Assembly (NCBI GenBank): GCA_030017815.1
Contig: JASEGX010000148.1
Coordinates: forward strand, 1 to 5,988
DNA length: 5,988 nt
Origin: Thermodesulfobacteriota bacterium
GTDB lineage: Bacteria; Desulfobacterota; QYQD01
Direction of reading: 5' to 3'
In this document: positions 1 to 5,944 of the stretch, one piece after another
Layout: each line of letters begins with the position of its first letter
Position numbering within the stretch: the first letter of the stretch is position 1
Position numbers and translations under genes: made by a program
Notes under the pieces: generated by a model
The model's input: only the letters and a program-made list of their open reading frames with translations
What the model was told of the DNA's origin: nothing
The model's database searches: none

Positions 1-153
1 CCGGTAGTAGGTGGGGGTGGGGAGGGGAAAATCCGGCGGGACAAAATGTCACAGGGGGGAGGAGCTTATTGGTTAGATAATGCGCTTATTGTATGATATA
101 GGCGGAACAGGACAAATTGCCACCCGGTTGAGACAATTTATCCCGATATAAAA
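1..153. other. Gene-free left edge with G-run tract and short GACAA repeats
   Basis: No coding region is supported here; this is sequence downstream of the minus-strand response regulator. Positions 13-40 hold four runs of three or more G (13-17, 19-22, 24-27, 38-40), and another G6 run is at 54-59, which makes a possible G-quadruplex on the plus strand. GACAAAATGTC (40-50) is an imperfect dyad, and related GACAAATTG (111-119) and GACAATTTA (132-140) follow, 21 bp apart. AAATTG/CAATTT (114-119 and 134-139) can pair but has a long loop and no clean U-tract, so I do not call a terminator. Confidence 0.5.
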
Positions 154-465
154 TTAGGTTATCTGCAGATTGTAGGCCTTTATCTTGCGATAAAGGGTGC
201 GACGATCGATTCCCAATATCTTCGCAGCCTCCGATTGGTTTCCGCGGGTTAAGTTGAGTATATCCTGGATATGTTTTTTCTCCAGGGTTTCTAAGCTGAA
301 AGATATGGGAATTTCTTCGTCAGATGCATAGGGGGCCGAGCGAAGACCCTCGGGCAGGTTCTCAGGTTGGATCATGGGGCCTTCAGTGAGGATGGCAGCC
401 CGTTCCAGGACATTTTCCAACTCCCGAACATTTCCCGGCCAGGAATATTCCATAAGAATGCGCAT
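154..465 (-). CDS. C-terminal fragment of sigma54-dependent response regulator (AAA+ end and Fis-type HTH)
   Basis: This is the downstream part of the frameshifted NtrC-family regulator whose first part is 482-1516. It carries the AAA+ C-terminal signature WPGNVRELENV (fragment residues 9-19), a linker, and a Fis/HTH_8 DNA-binding domain (about residues 58-99, with GNQSEAAKILGIDRRTLYRK) that would bind upstream activating sites. The same frame continues upstream of the first ATG as KKYAVENNQKPLNVSRET, the expected family sequence, back to the A7 run at 514-520. The ATG at 465 is therefore only the first Met after the break, not a natural start, and only a weak purine stretch precedes it. If translation stays in frame, by slippage or because the extra base is an error, this is residues ~334-453 of one 453-aa protein. 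Expressed alone it would be a DNA-binding fragment without receiver or ATPase. Confidence 0.85.
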   Translation of the reverse strand: MRILMEYSWPGNVRELENVLERAAILTEGPMIQPENLPEGLRSAPYASDEEIPISFSLETLEKKHIQDILNLTRGNQSEAAKILGIDRRTLYRKIKAYNLQIT

Positions 466-481
466 TGTTTCTCTTGAGACG

Positions 482-1516
482 TTAAGCGGCTTCTGATTGT
501 TCTCTACGGCATATTTTTTTAATAAAGTGTCTCACCAGCGGTGGGATGTCTTCTTTGCGGTCTTTTAATTCCGGGAGGTTTATGGGAACTACGTTTAACC
601 GGAAATAGAGGTCTTCTCTTATCTTCCCTTCTTTAAGTAGTTGTTGGAGATCATGGTGTGTAGCCGCGACAAGTCTTACGTCGATTTTAATATCTTGCGT
701 TGCGCCTACCGGCCGGATTTCCCTTTCCTGGATAGCCCTGAGGAGCTTGCCCTGGATAGAAACAGGCATATCGCCAATCTCATCCAGGAACAAGGTCCCG
801 CCATCCGCTTCGACAAAAAGCCCCCTTTTGGCATACCTGGCATCCGTAAATGCCCCCTTAGCATGACCAAAAAGCTCTGTTTCCAGAAGGGTCTCGGGTA
901 TAGCCGCACAGTTGAAGGCGACAAATGTTTTATCCGCGCGGGGACTGTTATAATGCAGGGCCTTAGCTACGAGTTCCTTGCCGGTGCCGCTTTTCCCATA
1001 GATTATGACGGTACTTTTGGTCCGGGCCACGCGCCGGATCAGGGAAAATAATTCCTGCATGACCGGACTTTTGCCGATAATGTTTGAGAAAGAAAACTCC
1101 TTTGTTATCTCCTGGCGCAAGCCGGCTACCTCAAGCTGGAGCTTTCGCTCCCGGAGGGCAGCTTCTACCACAGACAGGAGCTGCTCTGTTTTAAACGGCT
1201 TGGCAATATAGTGGTAGGCCCCCTTCTTCATGGACTCCACTGCGGCCTCGATAGAACCAAAGGCGGTCATAAGTACAACCGGGACATCCTGATGATTTCC
1301 TTTTATCCTTTCCAGGAATTCCAGGCCATCCATCCCCGGCATGCGAATATCAGAGATTATCAGGTCGAGATCTCCCACAGCGGATTTAGCCAGGGCGTCC
1401 TGCCCATTAAGAGCGGTTTCCACGTCATAACCTTCTTTCTCTAATACCTTTTTGAGCATAACGGTCATTTGTACATCGTCATCAACGATGAGTATAGAAT
1501 AAGGGACATCAGACAT
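482..1516 (-). CDS. Sigma54-dependent NtrC-family response regulator, N-terminal part (frameshifted)
   Basis: This is a two-component response regulator that activates sigma54 promoters by ATP hydrolysis. The receiver domain spans about residues 6-118, with acidic residues D12/D13, phosphoacceptor D56, T84 and K106. The AAA+ domain starts near 144, with Walker A GKSGTGKE (174-181), sigma54-contact loop ELFGHAKGAFTDA (214-226), Walker B TLFLDEIG (241-248) and the REDLYFRLNV segment (300-309). The loop reads GAFTDA rather than the consensus GAFTGA. After FIKK the reading frame shifts at A7 (514-520), runs through an unrelated tail and stops at 482. The homologous continuation is in the next frame (154-465). 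As read, this 344-aa product lacks the end of AAA+ and all DNA binding. The ATG at 1516 overlaps the kinase stop by 8 nt and has an AGAGGA ribosome site 11 nt upstream, so it is the kinase's co-translated partner. Family membership is certain; whether the break is real is not. Confidence 0.93.
   Translation of the reverse strand: MSDVPYSILIVDDDVQMTVMLKKVLEKEGYDVETALNGQDALAKSAVGDLDLIISDIRMPGMDGLEFLERIKGNHQDVPVVLMTAFGSIEAAVESMKKGAYHYIAKPFKTEQLLSVVEAALRERKLQLEVAGLRQEITKEFSFSNIIGKSPVMQELFSLIRRVARTKSTVIIYGKSGTGKELVAKALHYNSPRADKTFVAFNCAAIPETLLETELFGHAKGAFTDARYAKRGLFVEADGGTLFLDEIGDMPVSIQGKLLRAIQEREIRPVGATQDIKIDVRLVAATHHDLQQLLKEGKIREDLYFRLNVVPINLPELKDRKEDIPPLVRHFIKKICRREQSEAA
514..520 (-). other. A7 homopolymer at the response-regulator frameshift
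   Basis: On the coding strand the sequence reads TTT ATT AAA AAA ATA TGC. With six A it reads TTT ATT AAA AAA TAT GCC, giving RHFIKKYAVENNQ, which matches the family and joins the two halves. The break therefore localises to this run and equals one extra A. Runs of this length are prone to sequencing or assembly indels, to replication slippage, and sometimes to transcriptional slippage. Confidence 0.85.
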
Positions 1517-3533
1517 GGCTAATGGTTTCCTCTGTTCCGCTGCCCTTCAGAGATGCGCGCAGTGGAAGATGGATCGTAAATGTAGTGCCTTTATTAACCT
1601 CGCTTTCTACCTCGATGCTCCCCGCGTGATCTTTGACTATCCTTAGGCATACGGCCAGCCCCAGACCGGTTCCCTGGCCCATGGCCTTGGTAGTAAAAAA
1701 GGGGTCAAATATAGACTTTAGATTTTCTTTTTCAATACCCTGGCCGGAATCCTGTATTTTTATGTCTACATACGGATCCTCTACTTTAGGAGCACGTGAT
1801 CCTGATAGCAGGCGGGTACTTATGGTTAGTGAACCACCCGCGGGCATGGCTTGAAAGGCATTCAAGAGGAGATTGATGAATAGTTGTCGCAGCCTGTACT
1901 TGTCACCCATTAGGGGCGGCATTTCCGGGGTCAGGTTAAATTGGATGTTATGATTAGGTTTAATCATATGTTTTAAAAGGCGGAGGGTGTCATGGATGAT
2001 CTCGTTTATATTCAACGGGGCAAACTGTGAGGACGAAGGACGGGCAAAATCCAGGAGACTCTTAACCTGGTCGGATATCCTCTGGCACTGATCGACTATG
2101 GTCTCTAACTCTTCACGCATGGGGTGATACTCGGGAAGGTCAGCTAAGAGAAACTCGGCATTACCGGAGATAATGTTTAAGGGCGTACCAATTTCATGGG
2201 CAATCCCCGAGGCAATAAGTCCCACCGTAGCCAGTTTCTCGGAGTGGATCATCTGTTCCCGTTGTTGACTGCGTTCGGAAATATCTCTCGCTACACCTTG
2301 AAATCCTGTTATCTTGCCTTCGGCGTCATGTATAGGCTGGATATTGACCATAATGGTTCTTTTTTTCCCATCCTTAGCCAGTATTTGCAGGTCTTCAACC
2401 AGGGCACGCCTGGTCTTCACCAGCGTCCTGATCTGCGCTATGGCTTTTTTTTGCGACTCCGGAGTAAGGATGTCAAAAACACTTTTACCACGTAACTCGG
2501 CAGGCGTATAACCGGTCAAGATACTTATGTTCTGGTTTACAAAGGTAATGCGACTGCGTGAGTCGAGAGTGTATATCAAGTCGTTTGAGTTTTCAACCAG
2601 CAAGCGGTACCGTTCTTCCGATTGTTCTAACATCTCCAGGGCGGCGGAAAATTCCTGATATTTTTCGGAGAGGTCTTCTTTAACCGCATAAAGTGCCTTA
2701 TACGGATAGCGAACAGATGAGACAAAGACTACCCAATAGATAATGGCATAAGCCGCGATCGTGAAGAGAAGAGAAAAGGGGTTGTGATTTTTTAACGGGC
2801 AGTCTTTACACTGAAAACATAACCCGCTACTCAAGGCCTCGCTATACGCCAGTAGGGCCAGGGCACCCAGGAATAAGGCGTTGGATTTTGGTTCGGTAAA
2901 CAGTTTTTTCTTATAGCAGAAGTACATAGCCACGGCGTAAAGGGGTACAGTCAAGAGATCCCGGTCGATAAGGCGAGACGCATTTGCCAGGAAGAGAGTA
3001 GATTGGTGGGATTTCAGGTACGAGTCTGCGCCTAATATCAGAGTGAGGAGAAAGATAACTCCCAATAAATAGTGAAAACGTCTGCGTGTCGAAAATGTCT
3101 TGCCCACCGCAAATATACTGACCAGGAGACCTAATGGCAGCAAAAGTTGACTTATAGCATGAAAACAAACGGGATTATTTGGTGATGCACTGTTCTTGAT
3201 AAGGGTAAGACTTTCCTGGTAGTGCACGATATGGAGCAGGCTCAAAAGGCCGACCAGCAGAAAGGCGTTCCCCAGAGATAATATGAACGTGTCCCGCCGG
3301 TCGGGATAGGTATGCCAGGCCAGCAAAAAGAGAGATACGGAGACAAATACACCCAAATATTCAGCAACGAGATGCAGGGACGGGAACACATTTTTTATTA
3401 ATAGCGTAACCTCAATATCATGTGGATACTGGAAGAAGAGGACAGTAGGAACAAAGGCGACTGCGGCTATAATAAGTATAGTTCGCTCCAGATGATTTGA
3501 AGGCTTTGTTGCTGACAAATTTTTCTGGCTCAA
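1509..3533 (-). CDS. Membrane PAS sensor histidine kinase with MASE3-like N-terminal domain
   Basis: This 674-aa sensor kinase autophosphorylates on His and passes phosphate to the adjacent regulator. About eight hydrophobic segments fill residues 19-272 (near 19-37, 55-73, 81-105, 124-147, 153-170, 193-207, 217-233, 252-272) and resemble the MASE3 membrane-sensor family; that assignment is by eye. A short coiled-coil-like linker (280-305) leads to a PAS domain (about 306-420, ending GFQGVARDISER). Next is HisKA with H446 in the box AHEIGTPLN, then HATPase_c with N558, G1 box DSGQGI (595-600), F box FDPFFTTK (609-616) and G2 box GQGTGLGLAV (619-628). The kinase core looks complete. A CX2CX2C motif (C239, C242, C245) sits in the last inter-helix loop. 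The start is TTG at 3533, overlapping the flavoprotein stop by 4 nt, with GGAAAGG (3544-3550) 10 nt upstream; no ATG follows until residue 203. The signal sensed is unknown. Confidence 0.93.
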   Translation of the reverse strand: MSQKNLSATKPSNHLERTILIIAAVAFVPTVLFFQYPHDIEVTLLIKNVFPSLHLVAEYLGVFVSVSLFLLAWHTYPDRRDTFILSLGNAFLLVGLLSLLHIVHYQESLTLIKNSASPNNPVCFHAISQLLLPLGLLVSIFAVGKTFSTRRRFHYLLGVIFLLTLILGADSYLKSHQSTLFLANASRLIDRDLLTVPLYAVAMYFCYKKKLFTEPKSNALFLGALALLAYSEALSSGLCFQCKDCPLKNHNPFSLLFTIAAYAIIYWVVFVSSVRYPYKALYAVKEDLSEKYQEFSAALEMLEQSEERYRLLVENSNDLIYTLDSRSRITFVNQNISILTGYTPAELRGKSVFDILTPESQKKAIAQIRTLVKTRRALVEDLQILAKDGKKRTIMVNIQPIHDAEGKITGFQGVARDISERSQQREQMIHSEKLATVGLIASGIAHEIGTPLNIISGNAEFLLADLPEYHPMREELETIVDQCQRISDQVKSLLDFARPSSSQFAPLNINEIIHDTLRLLKHMIKPNHNIQFNLTPEMPPLMGDKYRLRQLFINLLLNAFQAMPAGGSLTISTRLLSGSRAPKVEDPYVDIKIQDSGQGIEKENLKSIFDPFFTTKAMGQGTGLGLAVCLRIVKDHAGSIEVESEVNKGTTFTIHLPLRASLKGSGTEETISHV

Positions 3534-4909
3534 TATGGGAATACCTTTCCAGGATTCAAGATATTGTTAGGATCGAGCGCTGCTTTTATCTTCTTCATGG
3601 TTTCGACGGCCAGGGGATTGAGTTCAAGCCCTAGAAAGGGTGATTTCGTTATGCCGATGCCGTGCTCACCCGATAATGTCCCCCCCAATTCAACGGCGGC
3701 GCGGAATATCTGCTCTTTGGCCCTTTGGGCCCTGTTAACCTCTGCCCGGTCTTCCCGGTCAATCATAATGTTTATATGGATATTACCATCTCCGGCATGG
3801 CCAAAACAGAGGACTATTAAGTCATTTTCCGTACCTATCGTCTTAGCCTGGGAAACCATCTCTGCTATGCGATTGCGCGGGACGACAATATCTTCGCTTA
3901 TTTTATGGGGTCTAAGTTTAAAGAGGGCTGGAGAGACAGCCCGGCGAGCCTGCCACAGGAGAGCCGCTTCGCTTTCGTCTCCGGCTGTCTGGATATTTCG
4001 GGCTCCCATTTTTTTACATAGTTGGTAGATTGTGTCTGCCTCCGATTCTACAGCCTCTTTACGGCCGTCCACTTCTATTAAAAGCAGCGCCCCGGCTTCT
4101 CTGGGTAGCCCTGGAGGCAGGTAGTCTTCTACGCAGGAGATAGCGGTCTGGTCCATGAATTCCAGGGCCGCCGGTATAATTCTGGCGCTGATAATACCGG
4201 ATACAGTCTGCATAGCCGTATCCAGTCTGTCAAATATAGCTAACAGGGTCTTCCGTGCTTCCGGCAGGGGGAGCAATTTCAGAATAATCCTGGTAATGAT
4301 TCCCAGTGTTCCCTCAGAGCCTACAAAGAGCTTGGTTAAATCATACCCAACCACACCTTTTCTGGTGCGCACACCCGTACTGATAATCCCGCTCGTGGGT
4401 AGTATCACTTCCAGGCCGATTATATAATCTTTAGTGACACCGTACTTAACGGCCCGGGCGCCGCCGGCACATTCAGCCACATTCCCGCCCATAGTAGAAA
4501 ACTTAAGGCTGGATGGATCAGGGGGGTAAAAAAGGCCAATTTTTTCTACCTCCTTTTGTAAGTCGCCGGTTATTACCCCTGGTTCTACTACCGCTATCAG
4601 GTTTTCCGTATCAATTTCCAGGATACGGTTAAGCCGGGTGAGCACCAGGACCAATCCTCCATTTACCGCTAGAGCGCCCCCGGTCATACCGGTTCCCGCC
4701 CCGCGGGGTGTGACCGGAAATTTTTCCTGGTTAGCGAGTTGCATAATAGCGTCTATTTCTTCTGCTGTTCCAGGGATGGCCACAGCGTCCGGCAGATAGA
4801 AGAGATTGGTAGCGTCATAGGCATAGCAAATTCGATCCTCCTGAGAGGTAAAAAGGTTTTTTTTGCCGATGATGTTTTCGATCTTAGATAACGTTGTAGG
4901 TGAAATCAT
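3530..4909 (-). CDS. glcD: GlcD/D-lactate dehydrogenase-type FAD-linked oxidase
   Basis: This flavoprotein of the VAO/FAD_binding_4 plus FAD-oxidase_C family oxidises 2-hydroxy acids such as glycolate or D-lactate to 2-oxo acids; the substrate cannot be read from sequence. From Met at 4909 it is 459 aa, the usual GlcD length. The FAD-binding half (about 1-215) contains PVTPRGAGTGMTGG (65-78), the PPDPSS segment (129-134), STMGGNVAECAGG (138-150) and FVGSEGTLGI (195-204). The C-terminal half contains KISEDIVVP (336-344), GHAGDGNIHIN (370-380), LSGEHGIG (412-419) and the ending DPNNILNPGKVF. No Fe-S domain is fused and no GlcF-like partner lies in the window, so its electron acceptor is unclear. 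An in-frame TTG at 5035 would add 42 residues of unconserved sequence starting at a repeat arm; I reject it because homologues begin near MISPTTL. The ribosome site is weak (TGGA). It is first in a tight operon with the kinase and regulator. Confidence 0.9.
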   Translation of the reverse strand: MISPTTLSKIENIIGKKNLFTSQEDRICYAYDATNLFYLPDAVAIPGTAEEIDAIMQLANQEKFPVTPRGAGTGMTGGALAVNGGLVLVLTRLNRILEIDTENLIAVVEPGVITGDLQKEVEKIGLFYPPDPSSLKFSTMGGNVAECAGGARAVKYGVTKDYIIGLEVILPTSGIISTGVRTRKGVVGYDLTKLFVGSEGTLGIITRIILKLLPLPEARKTLLAIFDRLDTAMQTVSGIISARIIPAALEFMDQTAISCVEDYLPPGLPREAGALLLIEVDGRKEAVESEADTIYQLCKKMGARNIQTAGDESEAALLWQARRAVSPALFKLRPHKISEDIVVPRNRIAEMVSQAKTIGTENDLIVLCFGHAGDGNIHINIMIDREDRAEVNRAQRAKEQIFRAAVELGGTLSGEHGIGITKSPFLGLELNPLAVETMKKIKAALDPNNILNPGKVFPY

Positions 4910-4970
4910 ATTTGTCCAGAATACAGAAGTCAGAATAGAAACCCTGGCTTTCAGCTCTTTCTGTCTGGAT

Positions 4971-4979
4971 TTTATAGCA
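4971..4979 (-). promoter_or_regulatory. Possible extended -10 promoter for the glcD-kinase-regulator operon
   Basis: The minus strand reads TGCTATAAA, an extended -10 element (TGnTATAAT-like), 62 nt before the chosen glcD start. No good -35 hexamer is seen 16-18 nt upstream, which is tolerable for extended -10 promoters. It is the only plausible sigma70 element between the cytochrome terminator and the operon, but it is short and unproven. Confidence 0.35.
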
Positions 4980-5038
4980 GAAGGGGACTGGAAAAACACT
5001 ACTTTTTTGCTTGCGGGAGAATGGCAAAGTCTCAAATA

Positions 5039-5170
5039 TCACGCAAAGCCGCCAAGGCCGCAAAAAGAATAAAATTTGGAACTCAGGAACTCATGAAAAA
5101 AGCTTTATCACTGATTTCTTGATTTCCAGATTTTCATTTTTCCTTCGCGGTCTTTGCGCCTTCGCGTGAA
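5039..5170. repeat. Dispersed-repeat-like element with inverted GC-rich arms
   Basis: The left arm (5039-5064, TCACGCAAAGCCGCCAAGG...) and the reverse complement of the right arm (5145-5170) match at 21 of the first 26 bases. Each arm is itself an imperfect tandem of a ~9-nt unit of the form CGCnAAGn. About 80 nt of AT-rich, non-coding sequence lies between the arms, including GGAACTCAGGAACTCATGAAAA. Similar TTTGCG/CGCAAAG arms are common in non-coding dispersed repeats of many bacterial genomes (recollection, not checked). The adjoining 5174-5196 segment has TTGAC/GTCAA ends and may belong to the same element. There is no gene inside; the element lies between the cytochrome terminator and the glcD promoter region. 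Confidence 0.6.
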
Positions 5171-5194
5171 AAATTGACTTTTTACGAAGCCGTC

Positions 5195-5235
5195 AAATAA
5201 AACGGGGATTGAGAGGCACGACCTCCCAATCCCCG
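5195..5235 (-). terminator. Intrinsic terminator of the cytochrome c3 gene
   Basis: A 14-bp stem (5203-5216 with 5222-5235; CGGGGATTG at its base) has a single G-U wobble in the minus-strand RNA and a 5-nt loop, and is followed by TTTTATTT on the minus strand. It begins 26 nt after the cytochrome stop codon. This is a textbook rho-independent terminator and separates the cytochrome transcript from the glcD operon. Confidence 0.9.
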
Positions 5236-5261
5236 CTCTCATGCCATTAAGACCGGCTTAT

Positions 5262-5675
5262 TTACTTGCCATGACACTCTGTACAGGCCACCGGTGCTTT
5301 TTTGCCTTCTTTTTTGGCCTTCATGTGGCAATCTTTACAATTCTTGTGATAGGCCAGTTCCGGCGAGGCAATCTGCTTTTTCTCCTGTGGAGAGAGCTGG
5401 GCCATGGGCTTGGCCACACTGTGGCAGCTATCGCATTTCTTTACCGCATCACCCTTCTTCCATACATTCTTACCATCCTTGAAAACATGATGGCAATCGG
5501 TACAGCCGATCTTGTAATCAACGGCGTGTTTCTTATGGGTGAAGTTAACCAGGCCCTTGGTATGCTTGGCATAGACCTTACTGCTGATAGTGACCGTATC
5601 CGGCTCTGCAGCAAAGGCCACCGCTACAAGGCAAAAAGAGGCGATTACAGCCATAATAATTACTAATTTTTTCAT
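5262..5675 (-). CDS. Periplasmic tetraheme cytochrome c3
   Basis: This is a class III cytochrome c, a soluble periplasmic electron carrier, typically linking hydrogenases or formate dehydrogenases to membrane redox complexes in sulfate reducers and relatives. From ATG at 5675 the protein is 137 aa. It has a Sec signal peptide (basic MKK, hydrophobic core, likely cleavage after AFA at residue 22), leaving about 115 mature residues. Four heme sites, all CX2CH, are at C58-H62, C81-H85, C113-H117 and C131-H135. Candidate distal ligands are H47, H50, H63 (the CHH pair) and H110, giving eight histidines for four bis-His hemes as expected for c3. The GTG at 5684 is in frame but lies inside the Shine-Dalgarno sequence, so the ATG preceded by AGGAGG (5684-5689, 8-nt spacing) is the start. 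It is a single-gene unit with its own promoter region and terminator. A c7-type protein is excluded by the fourth heme site. Confidence 0.93.
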   Translation of the reverse strand: MKKLVIIMAVIASFCLVAVAFAAEPDTVTISSKVYAKHTKGLVNFTHKKHAVDYKIGCTDCHHVFKDGKNVWKKGDAVKKCDSCHSVAKPMAQLSPQEKKQIASPELAYHKNCKDCHMKAKKEGKKAPVACTECHGK

Positions 5676-5859
5676 CTTTTTCACCTCCTTTCATGTTAAA
5701 TTCAACAACTGACGAAACAAAAGGACTATCTAATTATGTCAATCCTGTTGAAAATTCTTTTGTTTAAATTAGACGCCTGATTTACCCGGCCGGATTACCC
5801 GAATACCATCACCTTAAAAATAGTTGGACAGGCGTCTTACCTGTCGAGACCGCTTAGTT
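5676..5859 (-). promoter_or_regulatory. Long structured 5' leader of the cytochrome c3 gene
   Basis: If transcription starts from the TATAAT at 5866-5871, the untranslated leader is about 184 nt. It contains GACAGG/CCTGTC (6 bp, 7-nt loop, 5827-5845), AGACGCCTG/CAGGCGTCT (9 bp perfect, 5771-5779 with 5829-5837), and TTCAACA/TGTTGAA (5701-5707 with 5746-5752, extended by TGAC/GTCA) just before the ribosome site. The first two share the CCTG segment and are mutually exclusive. TTACCCG occurs twice (5782-5788, 5795-5801) around CCGGCCGG. I do not recognise a known riboswitch class. A regulatory role is inferred from structure and position only. Confidence 0.4.
5681..5691 (-). promoter_or_regulatory. 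Strong ribosome binding site of cytochrome c3
   Basis: The minus strand reads AAAGGAGGTGA, a near-perfect anti-16S match with AGGAGG ending 8 nt before the ATG at 5675. It decides the start codon, because the in-frame GTG at 5684 is part of this site. It suggests high expression of the cytochrome. Confidence 0.85.
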
Positions 5860-5865
5860 TATGAA

Positions 5866-5919
5866 ATTATAGGTTAATTAACTTAGCTAAGTCTATATAA
5901 AATGGCTTGAGCTTGTCAA
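5866..5919 (-). promoter_or_regulatory. Two overlapping sigma70-type promoters upstream of cytochrome c3
   Basis: P1 on the minus strand has TTGACA (5914-5919), a 16-bp spacer and TATAGA (5892-5897). P2 has TAGACT (5890-5895), an 18-bp spacer and a perfect TATAAT (5866-5871); its -35 overlaps the P1 -10. Between them lie two perfect palindromes, ACTTAGCTAAGT (5881-5892) and GTTAATTAAC (5873-5882). No sigma54 -24/-12 pair was found here. Confidence 0.6.
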
Positions 5920-5944
5920 GCTAAAAGATTTCGGATGTCAAGCC
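5904..5944. promoter_or_regulatory. Cluster of GCTTGA-type half-sites over the -35 region
   Basis: A 13-bp perfect dyad, AGCTTG-T-CAAGCT (5910-5922), covers the P1 -35 hexamer. It is bracketed by a 7-bp inverted pair, GGCTTGA (5904-5910) and TCAAGCC (5938-5944). The arrangement is what an operator for a dimeric repressor or activator would look like, but part of the pattern follows simply from TTGACA being present. No regulator can be named. Confidence 0.3.

Noticed and set aside
100..153. Intrinsic terminator after the response regulator
   Set aside because: The only inverted repeat (AAATTG/CAATTT) is AT-rich with a 14-nt loop and lacks a following U-tract.
641..1051. Plus-strand open frame of 136 codons
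   Set aside because: It lies wholly opposite the AAA+ domain of the response regulator, has no recognisable domain or ribosome site, and is a shadow of the coding strand.
3564..4028. Plus-strand open frame of 154 codons
   Set aside because: It is antisense to the conserved C-terminal half of the flavin oxidase, with no protein motif of its own.
4910..5035. 42-residue N-terminal extension of the flavin oxidase from a TTG
   Set aside because: It starts beside a repeat arm, has no good ribosome site, is unlike the family N-terminus, and would run through the likely promoter.
5241..5666. Plus-strand open frame of 141 codons opposite the cytochrome
   Set aside because: It mirrors the cytochrome c3 gene, whose four heme motifs and signal peptide make the minus strand the real coding strand.
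5700..5860. Known riboswitch (GEMM cyclic-dinucleotide, fluoride or cobalamin) in the cytochrome leader
   Set aside because: The GGTGATGG and CGGGTAA segments are suggestive, but the conserved cores of these classes are not present in order; only an unnamed structured leader is supported.
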